Shown here in pieces: positions 18,169 through 25,176 of a stretch of 64,000 bases of DNA. This stretch comes from DASRWI01 sp035654655. GTDB lineage: Bacteria; Bacteroidota; Ignavibacteria; Ignavibacteriales; Ignavibacteriaceae. The DNA lies in contig DASRWI010000030.1 in assembly GCA_035654655.1 (NCBI GenBank), positions 1 through 64,000 of the forward strand, written 5' to 3'. The notes under the pieces were generated by a model. That model searched no databases. It had not been told where the DNA came from and saw only the letters and a program-made list of their open reading frames with translations. How positions within the stretch are numbered: the first letter of the stretch is position 1; each line of letters begins with the position of its first letter. The translations under genes were made by a program, and so were the position numbers.

Positions 18169-19290
18169 TTATATTTTCATTTCATAAACTCTGTACTTCT
18201 TATAAATTTCTCCGTTCATTAAGGTGGCTCCTTTATTCATCATATCATTATCTTCAAGAATCCAACTTGCTTCGCCTAATAAAATTCCTAATTTTTCCGC
18301 ACGCTGACAAATCTCCCAATAGAAGACACTATCTAATCCTCTTTTTTGATATTCAGGAATAACACCTAAAGTGATAACTCGTGCCCATTTAATTTCTTTT
18401 TTCTTAGTGAACATTTTTATCCAGCCAAAAGGGAAAAGTCTGCCGTTCATATATTTAAAGGCTGTGTTATAATCGAGCATAACCAATGCAAAACCAACAA
18501 GCTTATTATCAATTTCACCAAATAAAACTAAAGAAGGTTCAACTAAAGGTTTTAAGTCTTTAGCCATTGCATCGATTTCATCGTCTGTTAAAGGAACAAA
18601 TCCCCAATTGATTGCCCAGGCTTTATTATATACAAATTTTACTTTTTCTAATTCTTCATCAAACTTTTTTGTATTCATTTGATTGATGATTATTCCAGAC
18701 CTCTTTTTAACAATCTCTACACCACGGGCAAGTTTTTCTGAAGCTAATAATTTTCTATTTTCAATTCTATATGCGTATAAATCCTTAGCTTTTTTTAATC
18801 CATAATTTTCACATAGTTGAAGATAATATTCTGGATTGTAAGTCATTAATAATCTTGGTTCATCATCAAAACCTTCAAGTAACATTCCATACTCATCATT
18901 GCTGGAAGGATTAGCAGGACCTCTCATTTCAGTTAATCCATTTTCTTTCAACCAAATTTTTGCTGTATCGAATAAAGCATTTGTAACTTCCTGGTCATTT
19001 ATACATTCGAAAAATCCGAAGAAACCTACATTGTCATTATGATATTTATTATGAAGATCATTTTTGATTGCAGCTATCCTGCCAACATACTTTCCATCTT
19101 TTTCTGCAAGATAATATTCTGCTTTAGCGTGTTTGAAAAAAGGATTTTTTTCTTTATCAAGAATATGTTTTCTATCCATTATTAATGGAGGAACCCACTT
19201 AGGATAATCTTTATAAATAAACCATTGAAGCTTTATAAAAGCCATTAAATCTTTTTTAGATTTTACAACTGAAATATTAATCTTGCTCAT
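18169..19290 (-). CDS. bcerS: GNAT-fold acyltransferase, candidate bacterial ceramide synthase (bCerS)
   Basis: The 373-residue cytosolic protein belongs to the YghO-like group of GNAT acyltransferases. Landmarks are YKDYPKWVPPLIMDRK, MRGPANPSSNDEYGMLLEGFD, and a C-terminal acyl-CoA-binding motif LGVIPEYQKRGLDSVFY. In Caulobacter a member of this group N-acylates the product of serine palmitoyltransferase and was named bCerS. Here the gene directly follows a serine palmitoyltransferase gene, and a CerR-like reductase diverges from that gene; this context drives the assignment. A terminator in the 63-bp gap to spt suggests partial or separate transcription. The predicted reaction is acylation of 3-ketosphinganine to oxidised ceramide. 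Family match is clear and function is inferred. Confidence 0.75.
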   Translation of the reverse strand: MSKINISVVKSKKDLMAFIKLQWFIYKDYPKWVPPLIMDRKHILDKEKNPFFKHAKAEYYLAEKDGKYVGRIAAIKNDLHNKYHNDNVGFFGFFECINDQEVTNALFDTAKIWLKENGLTEMRGPANPSSNDEYGMLLEGFDDEPRLLMTYNPEYYLQLCENYGLKKAKDLYAYRIENRKLLASEKLARGVEIVKKRSGIIINQMNTKKFDEELEKVKFVYNKAWAINWGFVPLTDDEIDAMAKDLKPLVEPSLVLFGEIDNKLVGFALVMLDYNTAFKYMNGRLFPFGWIKMFTKKKEIKWARVITLGVIPEYQKRGLDSVFYWEICQRAEKLGILLGEASWILEDNDMMNKGATLMNGEIYKKYRVYEMKI

Positions 19291-19311
19291 AATTTTTTTA
19301 TGGTTGGAAGT

Positions 19312-19340
19312 AAAAAAGCATCCTAAAGGGATGCTTTTTT
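19312..19340 (-). terminator. intrinsic terminator between spt and bcerS
   Basis: A symmetrical stem with core GCATCC/GGATGC (arms 19312-19323 and 19329-19340) and loop TAAAG, flanked by A and T runs. It lies 13 bases after the spt stop on the minus strand and would limit read-through into the acyltransferase gene. Confidence 0.8.
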
Positions 19341-19353
19341 TAGTTAATAATTT

Positions 19354-20544
19354 TTAGATAAGGCCTAATTGCTTACCGGTTGATTTGAAAATATGTAATA
19401 TTTCATCAAGATGTTCTTTTTCATGAGTAGCCATATAACTGGTACGCATCATTTGTCTTCCTTCAGGAACACCCGGAGAAATAAATACATTAACAAATAC
19501 TCCGGAGTCATATAACATTTTCCACATTGCAAAAGCTAATTCATCATTGCCTACAATTACAGGAACAATGGCTGTTCTTCCATCAATTACATTGAATCCG
19601 GCAGCCTTAAGATTTGTTCTCATATAATTTGCATTATCAATTAATCTTGTAACTCTTTCAGGCTCAGCTTCAAGAACATCTAATGCAGCTATTGCAGATG
19701 CAACAGAAGCAGGAGTAGGGGAAGCACTAAAAATAAGTGCAGCTGAATGATGTTTAATGTAGTTTATAACCTTTGCATCACCCGCAACAAAACCGCCTAA
19801 AGATGCAAATGTTTTGCTGAAGGTTCCCATTGTCATATCAATTTCATTTTCAAGGTTGAATTCACTTGCAGTACCTCTTCCGCCTTTACCAATAACACCA
19901 ACTGAATGTGCATCATCTATTAAAATTCTTGCATCATATTTTTTTGCAATCGCGTTTAAGCGAGGAAGATTTACAATTTCACCACCGGTTGAAAAAACGC
20001 CATCGGATACGATTAATTTTGGAGCATCTTTAGGTAATTTGCTGATAACTCTTTCAAGGTCATCCATATTGTTGTGTTTGTATCTTACGAAATCTGCGGT
20101 AGCTCCTTTAGCCATTAAATTTCCTGCAACAATACAAGCGTGATTATCTTTATCAGATACTACATATTCACCTCTTTGAACCAAAGTAGGAATAATTCCC
20201 TGAGCAGTCTGGTATCCGGTAGAGAAAAGTAATACAGCTTCTTTTTTAAAGAATTTTGCTAATCTTTCTTCTAATTCAATATGTAAATCTAAGGTACCTG
20301 TTAAATATCTGGAGCCGGAGCATCCGGTACCATATTTTTCAATAGCCTTAATAGCAGCTTCTTTAACTTTTGGATGAGCAGTTAATCCAAGATAATTATT
20401 GGACCCTGCCATAATCTTTCTTTTTCCTTCAATTTGAACGACAGGTCCTTCATTTTCTTCAATAGGCCTGAAATATGGGTAAACGCCCATCGCTTTAACT
20501 TCATCAGCTCTTGTAAATTCGTAACATTTTTTGAATAGGTCCAA
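19354..20544 (-). CDS. spt: serine palmitoyltransferase (alpha-oxoamine synthase)
   Basis: This 396-residue PLP enzyme condenses an acyl thioester with an amino acid; the close match is to Bacteroidota serine palmitoyltransferases rather than KBL or BioF. Key features are the N-terminal MGVYPYFRPIE segment, AGSNNYLGLT, YGTGCSGSRYLTGTLDLH, DDAHSVGVIGKGGRG and PLP-lysine Lys244 in GTFSKTFASLGG. SPT makes 3-ketosphinganine, the first sphingolipid precursor. The start is TTG at 20544, supported by GGAGG five bases upstream; there is no suitable ATG before the conserved region. Flanked by a bCerS-like gene downstream and a divergent CerR-like gene. Substrate chain length cannot be read from the sequence. 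Confidence 0.88.
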   Translation of the reverse strand: MDLFKKCYEFTRADEVKAMGVYPYFRPIEENEGPVVQIEGKRKIMAGSNNYLGLTAHPKVKEAAIKAIEKYGTGCSGSRYLTGTLDLHIELEERLAKFFKKEAVLLFSTGYQTAQGIIPTLVQRGEYVVSDKDNHACIVAGNLMAKGATADFVRYKHNNMDDLERVISKLPKDAPKLIVSDGVFSTGGEIVNLPRLNAIAKKYDARILIDDAHSVGVIGKGGRGTASEFNLENEIDMTMGTFSKTFASLGGFVAGDAKVINYIKHHSAALIFSASPTPASVASAIAALDVLEAEPERVTRLIDNANYMRTNLKAAGFNVIDGRTAIVPVIVGNDELAFAMWKMLYDSGVFVNVFISPGVPEGRQMMRTSYMATHEKEHLDEILHIFKSTGKQLGLI

Positions 20545-20594
20545 AAATTCCTCCGGAAATAAATTATCTATGTTATATAAAGAAATAAATTTAC

Positions 20595-20602
20595 TAAATT
20601 TG
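20595..20602 (+). promoter_or_regulatory. TAnnTTTG promoter-like element upstream of cerR
   Basis: The octamer TAAATTTG matches the Bacteroidota -7 consensus TAnnTTTG and lies 46 bases before the cerR ATG. No convincing -33 element was found. In AT-rich DNA a chance match is possible. Confidence 0.25.
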
Positions 20603-20648
20603 TTTATTAAAATCTAAAGTTAAATGAATTTAAAATCAATAATAATTT

Positions 20649-21644
20649 ATGAAAAATAATGGTATTGCAGTAGTTACCGGGGCTAATGGATTTGTAGGAA
20701 GCCACCTAGTAGACCTTCTTTTGGAGAAAAATTACTCGGTAAGGTGTATTACGCGTAAATCCAGTGACTTGAAATGGTTAATAGATAAACCTGTTGAAAT
20801 ATACAATTGCGGACTTACCAACAAAGAAGAATTGAAAAAAGTTTTTGATGGAGCAGATTATATTTACCACGTTGCAGGTGTTGTAAAATCAAAAAAACCA
20901 GAGGGTTATTTTGAAGGAAATGTTGAAACTACAAGAGTCCTTTTAGACACTGCATTATTATTTAAGCATAAAATTAAAAAGTTTTTAATAGTCAGCAGTC
21001 AGACTGCTGCTGGTCCTTCAGAAGGTGATACTCCTATAAATGAAACAACAAAACCTCATCCAATTACTACTTATGGAAGAAGTAAATTAGCTGAAGAAGA
21101 ATTAGCATTAAAGTATAAAGATGATTTACCGATTACAATTTGCAGAGCTCCTGCAGTTTATGGTGAAAGAGATACCGAAATTTTTATTTTCTTTGATACT
21201 TATTCAAAAGGATTATTTACTACTATTGGTTTAGATAAAAAGATCGTATCCTTAATTCACGTTGCTGATTTAGTTAAAGGATTTTATTTAGCAGCTATTA
21301 ATGAAAAAGCTGAAGGTCAAATTTATTTTATATCTTCTGAAAAATTGTATACTTGGGAAGAAGTTGGAAAAGTTTGCCAAAAAGTTTTTAAGAAAAAAGC
21401 TTTCCACGTAGCTGTTCCGCATTTTTTAGTTTATACTATTGCAACAGTTGCTCAATTTTTTGCAATGTTCAGCAGTAAACCTGCAACCCTTAATATTGAA
21501 AAAGCTAAAGACTTAACAAGACAGGCCTGGACTTGCGATACCGGCAAAGCTGTTAAGGAATTAGGTTATCATCAGGAGGTTTCTCTTGAGGAAGGTATTT
21601 GCAGAACTGTTGAATGGTACAAAAAAATGAAATGGTTAAAATAG
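20649..21644 (+). CDS. cerR: extended SDR reductase, candidate ceramide reductase (CerR)
   Basis: The 331-residue protein is an extended short-chain dehydrogenase (NAD-dependent epimerase/dehydratase family). The dinucleotide motif GANGFVGSH is at residues 11-19, YHVAGVV follows, SSQTAAGPS holds the catalytic Ser/Thr region, and TYGRSKLAEEE has the catalytic YxxxK. A hydrophobic stretch near residue 260 (FLVYTIATVAQFFAMF) may contact membrane. In Caulobacter an enzyme of this family, CerR, reduces the keto group of oxidised ceramide. Divergence from spt and a downstream bCerS-like gene make that role likely here. Its 3' end almost touches the convergent cytochrome gene. Without that context it would only be called an NAD-dependent epimerase. 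Confidence 0.78.
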   Translation: MKNNGIAVVTGANGFVGSHLVDLLLEKNYSVRCITRKSSDLKWLIDKPVEIYNCGLTNKEELKKVFDGADYIYHVAGVVKSKKPEGYFEGNVETTRVLLDTALLFKHKIKKFLIVSSQTAAGPSEGDTPINETTKPHPITTYGRSKLAEEELALKYKDDLPITICRAPAVYGERDTEIFIFFDTYSKGLFTTIGLDKKIVSLIHVADLVKGFYLAAINEKAEGQIYFISSEKLYTWEEVGKVCQKVFKKKAFHVAVPHFLVYTIATVAQFFAMFSSKPATLNIEKAKDLTRQAWTCDTGKAVKELGYHQEVSLEEGICRTVEWYKKMKWLK

Positions 21645-21645
21645 T

Positions 21646-22032
21646 TTAATTATTTTTTGCACCTTCTTTTATCCAGGTTTTAATGCCTTCAATTTGATTA
21701 GCATTTAATGGCTTATAAGGAGAGCCAATAGGAGGCATTAAAGCCATTCCATATTGCGGGTCAATTCTCCATACCAATCTGCTATTCTGAGGTTCACCGG
21801 GAAAAACAACTCCGGGGTCTCTGGTTATATTTACGTGAGTCGTAAGGCTTAGGTCTCCTTCTTTGGTTGTTTCATTATGGCAAGCTACACAGTGTCTTTC
21901 CAAAACAGGCTGAATATCCTGAGAAAAGCTAACGTTTGATGCTGGTATTGTTTTTTCATCAACATCAACTCCGGTATCCTTACAACCAGTATATAATAAT
22001 GCTATAAATAATATTAGAGAAAAGTATTTCAT
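21646..22032 (-). CDS. lipoprotein with a c-type cytochrome domain
   Basis: The 128-residue product has a lipoprotein signal with lipobox YTGC (Cys17), then a single haem-c site CVACH (Cys48, Cys51, His52) preceded by DIQPVLERH. A Met-Pro-Pro motif (ALMPPIGSP) near residue 100 could provide the sixth haem ligand, and a C-terminal IKTWIKEGAKN helix completes a compact cytochrome fold like the planctomycete-type cytochrome C domain. It should be anchored in the periplasm and carry electrons; the partner is unknown. It diverges from the isocitrate dehydrogenase gene and is preceded by a TAnnTTTG-type promoter-like element. Confidence 0.82.
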   Translation of the reverse strand: MKYFSLILFIALLYTGCKDTGVDVDEKTIPASNVSFSQDIQPVLERHCVACHNETTKEGDLSLTTHVNITRDPGVVFPGEPQNSRLVWRIDPQYGMALMPPIGSPYKPLNANQIEGIKTWIKEGAKNN

Positions 22033-22057
22033 TAAAAATTAATTTGTTTTTCTACTA

Positions 22058-22065
22058 CAAATATA
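22058..22065 (-). promoter_or_regulatory. TAnnTTTG promoter-like element for the cytochrome gene
   Basis: On the minus strand this reads TATATTTG, matching the Bacteroidota -7 consensus, 25 bases before the start codon. It lies in the left arm of the 17-bp inverted repeat. Confidence 0.4.
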
Positions 22066-22176
22066 AATAATTCAAAATAATTCTCATTATTTGGATGCTG
22101 AATGGTCATATATGGGGATGAATTGACTAATACAACATCGAATTAAGTGTAATCATATTTTTAATATTACATTATT

Positions 22177-22184
22177 TATATTTG
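22177..22184 (+). promoter_or_regulatory. TAnnTTTG promoter-like element for the isocitrate dehydrogenase gene
   Basis: TATATTTG matches the Bacteroidota -7 consensus and lies 22 bases before the ATG at 22207. It lies in the right arm of the 17-bp inverted repeat. No clear -33 TTG was seen. Confidence 0.4.
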
Positions 22185-22206
22185 TAGCCTAAATCAAATT
22201 TAGGAG

Positions 22207-23235
22207 ATGAGTTTGAAGCATACAATAACATTAATACCCGGTGATGGAATAGGACCTGAAATTGTTACAGCTTGTAAAAAAGTGATAGAACATTCAGGAG
22301 TTGAAATTGATTGGGAACCTGTTGAAGCAGGTATGATTGCCCTTGAAAAATATAGAGACCCATTACCTAACGAGGTAATTAAATCAATTGAAAAAAATAA
22401 AATTGCTTTAAAAGGACCACTGACAACACCGGTTGGCAAAGGTTTTAGAAGTGTTAATGTTGCTCTCAGAAAAGAATTTGAATTATATGTAAATCAAAGA
22501 CCTGCAAAAACTTATAAGGGAATTAAAACATTTTTTGACCATCTTGATTTAATGATATTTAGAGAAAACCTTGAAGAATTTTATTCCGGGATTGAACATT
22601 ATATAGACAGCAGCCATTCTGCAGCTGAAAGTATTGGTATTATAACCAGAAGAGGCTCAGAGAGAATTGTTAGGTTTGCTTTTGAATATGCCGCTAAACA
22701 TAATAGAAAAAAAATTACTGTTGTTCATAAAGCTAACATATTAAAGTTTACCGGTGGATTATTCCTTGATATAGCAAAAGAAATTGCTCCTCATTATCCA
22801 ACCATAAAATTTGATGATAAGATAGTGGATAATATGGCTATGCAGATGGTAATGAATCCTTATCAGTTTGATGTTATTGTAACTACAAATTTGTTTGGAG
22901 ACATATTATCAGATCTTGCCTCAGGGTTAGTTGGTGGCTTAGGTATGGCACCGGGAGCTAATATTGGTGATGGTGCAGCAATTTTTGAAGCAGTACACGG
23001 TTCTGCTCCTGATATTGCAGGAAAGAATATTGCAAATCCTTCTGCAATTATTCTTGCAGGTGTAATGATGCTTGAATATTTAAATGAAGAATCAGCAGCA
23101 AGAAAAATTGAAAAGGCTCTTGCTAATATTATTGAACGGGGAGAAAAAGTTACCAAGGATATAAATCCAAATAATTTTGTTACTACAGATGTTTTTGCTG
23201 AAGAAGTATGTAAGGAGTTAGATAAAATAAATTGA
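22207..23235 (+). CDS. icd: isocitrate dehydrogenase, NAD-type
   Basis: This 342-residue decarboxylating dehydrogenase belongs to the isocitrate/isopropylmalate family. LIPGDGIGPE marks the N-terminus. SVNVALRKEFELYVNQRP carries the Ser/Asn/Arg substrate motif typical of isocitrate rather than isopropylmalate enzymes, and FGDILSDLASGLVGGLG is the metal-site segment. In the cofactor loop HGSAPDIAG, Asp-Ile replaces the Lys-Tyr pair of NADP-specific E. coli Icd, so NAD use is predicted. ATG at 22207 directly abuts AGGAG, whereas a TTG at 22213 has the ideal six-base spacing; the true start may be the latter, trimming two residues. Overlaps the MFS gene by four bases. Confidence 0.88.
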   Translation: MSLKHTITLIPGDGIGPEIVTACKKVIEHSGVEIDWEPVEAGMIALEKYRDPLPNEVIKSIEKNKIALKGPLTTPVGKGFRSVNVALRKEFELYVNQRPAKTYKGIKTFFDHLDLMIFRENLEEFYSGIEHYIDSSHSAAESIGIITRRGSERIVRFAFEYAAKHNRKKITVVHKANILKFTGGLFLDIAKEIAPHYPTIKFDDKIVDNMAMQMVMNPYQFDVIVTTNLFGDILSDLASGLVGGLGMAPGANIGDGAAIFEAVHGSAPDIAGKNIANPSAIILAGVMMLEYLNEESAARKIEKALANIIERGEKVTKDINPNNFVTTDVFAEEVCKELDKIN

Positions 23236-24446
23236 AAAACAGAGTTCCATTAACCTTAGTTTTTTTAACAGTATTTATTGACCTTTTAGGATTTGGAATA
23301 TTAATTCCTTTACTCCCGACTTTCGCATATAATGTTTTACACGTTGATGAAACTGCAATTGGAATTGCCATTGCAGTTTATTCTTTGACTCAATTCTTTT
23401 TTAATCCCGTCTTTGGAAATCTTTCTGATAAATATGGAAGAAGACCTTTAATAGTAGTTTCGCTTCTTTTAAACGCAACAGGATATGTAATTTTTGCTTT
23501 TACCGATATGTACTTAGTTTTAATTATTTCCAGAGTAATTGCAGGAATAGGTGGAAGCAGCATTGGTGTAGCTCAAGCTTATATTGCTGATGTTACTACA
23601 AAGGAAAATAGAGCTAAAGGTATGGGGTTAATTGGTTCAGCATTTGGATTAGGATTTGTTTTTGGTCCATTAATTGGAGGATACCTTTCAGCATTTGGGT
23701 ATCAGGTAACAGGATTTGTAAGTGCAGGATTTTCTTTTATTGCCTTTTTATCAACTGTGTTTTTGCTGCCTGAATCTTTGTCAAAAGATAAAATGCACAT
23801 AGGCCATAGAAAATTATTTGATATTAAAGCAGCACGGAATGTTTTTAGAAATAAAGCTATTGGAGTATCTATAATTCTATTTTTTATTCTTACCTTCTCT
23901 GTTGCTAATATGTATGGGACATTTGCATTATTAGGTTCAAAGAATTTTGGTTTTACTGATAGACAAAATGGATACCTGTTTGCTGTAATAGGTTTATCTT
24001 CCGTAATAGTACAGGGCGGTTTATTGAATGTACTGGCTAAATTCATGGATGATAGAAAGCTGATAATGTTTGGTTCAGTCTGTATGATAATCGGATTAGG
24101 GATGATACCTTATGGAGGAGGTTTTTGGGGAATTGCTATTATTGTAGCAATTCTTTCTTTAGGAACAGGCACATTGCAGCCAACAATTTTAAGTTTAGTT
24201 TCTAAATTTTCTAAAGAACACGAACAGGGAATGGTATTAGGAACTAATCAATCCATTTCTGCATTAGGAAGAGTATTAGGCCCATTATGGGGAGGATTTT
24301 CATTTGAATTTTTCGGACATCAATATCCATTTTTAACAGGAGCCTTTTTCTCTTCACTTATTTTAATTTTCAGTACCATATTTTTAAGTAAATTTTTAGT
24401 TCATTCACATGCAGCTGCAGATAAGCCCAAATTAGAAGAGTTATAA
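23232..24446 (+). CDS. MFS transporter, TetA-like
   Basis: The 404-residue protein has about 12 hydrophobic segments and the classical MFS motif GNLSDKYGRRPLI between helices 2 and 3, plus GSAFGLGFVFGPLIGGYL in helix 5 (antiporter-type motif C region). This pattern is shared with the tetracycline/multidrug proton-coupled exporters, but also with sugar and other carriers, so the substrate is undetermined. The start is TTG at 23232, whose bases overlap the TGA of the isocitrate dehydrogenase gene, so translation is likely coupled. Nothing about isocitrate metabolism explains the pairing. Ends at a strong terminator. Confidence 0.85.
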   Translation: MKNRVPLTLVFLTVFIDLLGFGILIPLLPTFAYNVLHVDETAIGIAIAVYSLTQFFFNPVFGNLSDKYGRRPLIVVSLLLNATGYVIFAFTDMYLVLIISRVIAGIGGSSIGVAQAYIADVTTKENRAKGMGLIGSAFGLGFVFGPLIGGYLSAFGYQVTGFVSAGFSFIAFLSTVFLLPESLSKDKMHIGHRKLFDIKAARNVFRNKAIGVSIILFFILTFSVANMYGTFALLGSKNFGFTDRQNGYLFAVIGLSSVIVQGGLLNVLAKFMDDRKLIMFGSVCMIIGLGMIPYGGGFWGIAIIVAILSLGTGTLQPTILSLVSKFSKEHEQGMVLGTNQSISALGRVLGPLWGGFSFEFFGHQYPFLTGAFFSSLILIFSTIFLSKFLVHSHAAADKPKLEEL

Positions 24447-24476
24447 AAAAAAGCGGTATGTGTACCGCTTTTTTTA
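24445..24476. terminator. bidirectional terminator between the MFS gene and the Cus operon
   Basis: Core stem AGCGGTA/TACCGCT (24452-24458 with 24463-24469), loop TGTG, long A run before and T run after, so it can stop both the plus-strand MFS transcript and the minus-strand metal-efflux operon. Confidence 0.85.
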
Positions 24477-24482
24477 TTTTAA

Positions 24483-24788
24483 TTATTCTTTTTTACTATC
24501 CAGATTCTTTTGAGCAACTTCATCTGTTTCCTGTTTCAAGTCCATCATACATAAAGGACAAGTACCACTTTCATCTGAAATAACATTATAATGTTCTTTC
24601 ATTGGACATTGATAAACATTACCGTCTTTGTTTGCATCTAATGAAGCAACAGCAACGTTATCATCTCTAACTAATTCACTTTTCTGTCCATTTTCTTTAT
24701 TCTGCTGTAATTCACTTTTATTTTCCTGTTTAGAACATCCAATCAAGATAAAAGAGAAAACAAAAAGAACTAAATACAGGTATTTCAT
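24483..24788 (-). CDS. small lipoprotein with heavy-metal-binding domain
   Basis: The 101-residue product has a lipoprotein signal with lipobox LIGC (Cys18) and a low-complexity Gln/Asn/Lys linker. A C-terminal heavy-metal-binding domain of the type found on CusB proteins (HMBD, about residues 58-85) reads YQCPMKEHYNVISDESG, then CPLCMMDL. The Cys-x-Met and Cys-x-x-Cys-Met pattern could bind Cu(I) or Ag(I). It is the last gene of the minus-strand metal-efflux operon, 18 bases after a related gene. GAGG precedes the ATG. Likely a periplasmic metal carrier or buffer for the efflux pump; this is inferred from domain and context. Confidence 0.78.
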   Translation of the reverse strand: MKYLYLVLFVFSFILIGCSKQENKSELQQNKENGQKSELVRDDNVAVASLDANKDGNVYQCPMKEHYNVISDESGTCPLCMMDLKQETDEVAQKNLDSKKE

Positions 24789-24806
24789 TTTTAACCTCTT
24801 TATTAT

Positions 24807-25139
24807 TTATGATTTAACTTTAAACTTATTTTTAACAAGATTTTCTTTTGCTTGTTTTAAAGTTACTTCTTCAAGTGTCATTTTGCAAAGCGGACATTCA
24901 CCAGGTTTATCAGAGATAACATTCCAATCCATCATATCCTGAAACACTTTACCATCTTTATTTTTATCAATTTTCTTTAAATTTATCACACCTTCACGAA
25001 CAATGTTTTCATCTGACTTCTGTTCAACCTGAGTTTTAATATCCATTTTATGATTATGCATATCATGCTGTTGAGCAGAAGTTTGCTTTAATATAGCAGC
25101 ACTAAATAAAAATACTGCAATTAAGATTATTTGTTTCAT
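24807..25139 (-). CDS. small secreted protein with degenerate heavy-metal-binding motif
   Basis: The 110-residue product has a cleavable signal peptide (about 22 residues), a short His/Met-rich start to the mature chain (QQHDMHNHKMD) and a C-terminal motif NVISDKPGECPLCKMTL. That motif matches the second half of the CusB-type heavy-metal-binding domain. The first half has lost its Cys-x-Met-His-Pro and reads QDMMDW instead, so coordination probably uses the Cys-x-x-Cys-x-Met end plus the His/Met head. AAAGG precedes the ATG. It sits between the CusB gene and a second small HMBD lipoprotein, so a role in periplasmic copper or silver handling is likely. Confidence 0.74.
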   Translation of the reverse strand: MKQIILIAVFLFSAAILKQTSAQQHDMHNHKMDIKTQVEQKSDENIVREGVINLKKIDKNKDGKVFQDMMDWNVISDKPGECPLCKMTLEEVTLKQAKENLVKNKFKVKS

Positions 25140-25176
25140 TTGTACCTTTCGATTAAAGATTAATATTTGTTGATTA

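Larger units (their letters stand above)
22055..22187. repeat. 17-bp perfect inverted repeat spanning the divergent promoter region
   Basis: Arms at 22055-22071 (CTACAAATATAAATAAT) and 22171-22187 are exact reverse complements, 99 bases apart, between two divergent genes. Each arm contains TATATTTG reading toward its own gene, so the symmetry is best read as two near-identical promoter cores rather than a hairpin. A shared regulator site is an alternative. Confidence 0.7.

Noticed and set aside
19814..20143. A 109-codon antisense frame within spt
   Set aside because: spt has a clear family match and codon structure; the antisense product matches no family and lacks translation signals.
23232..24446. 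Calling the MFS transporter a tetracycline-resistance pump
   Set aside because: The motifs are common to many MFS families; no resistance-specific feature or regulator is adjacent.
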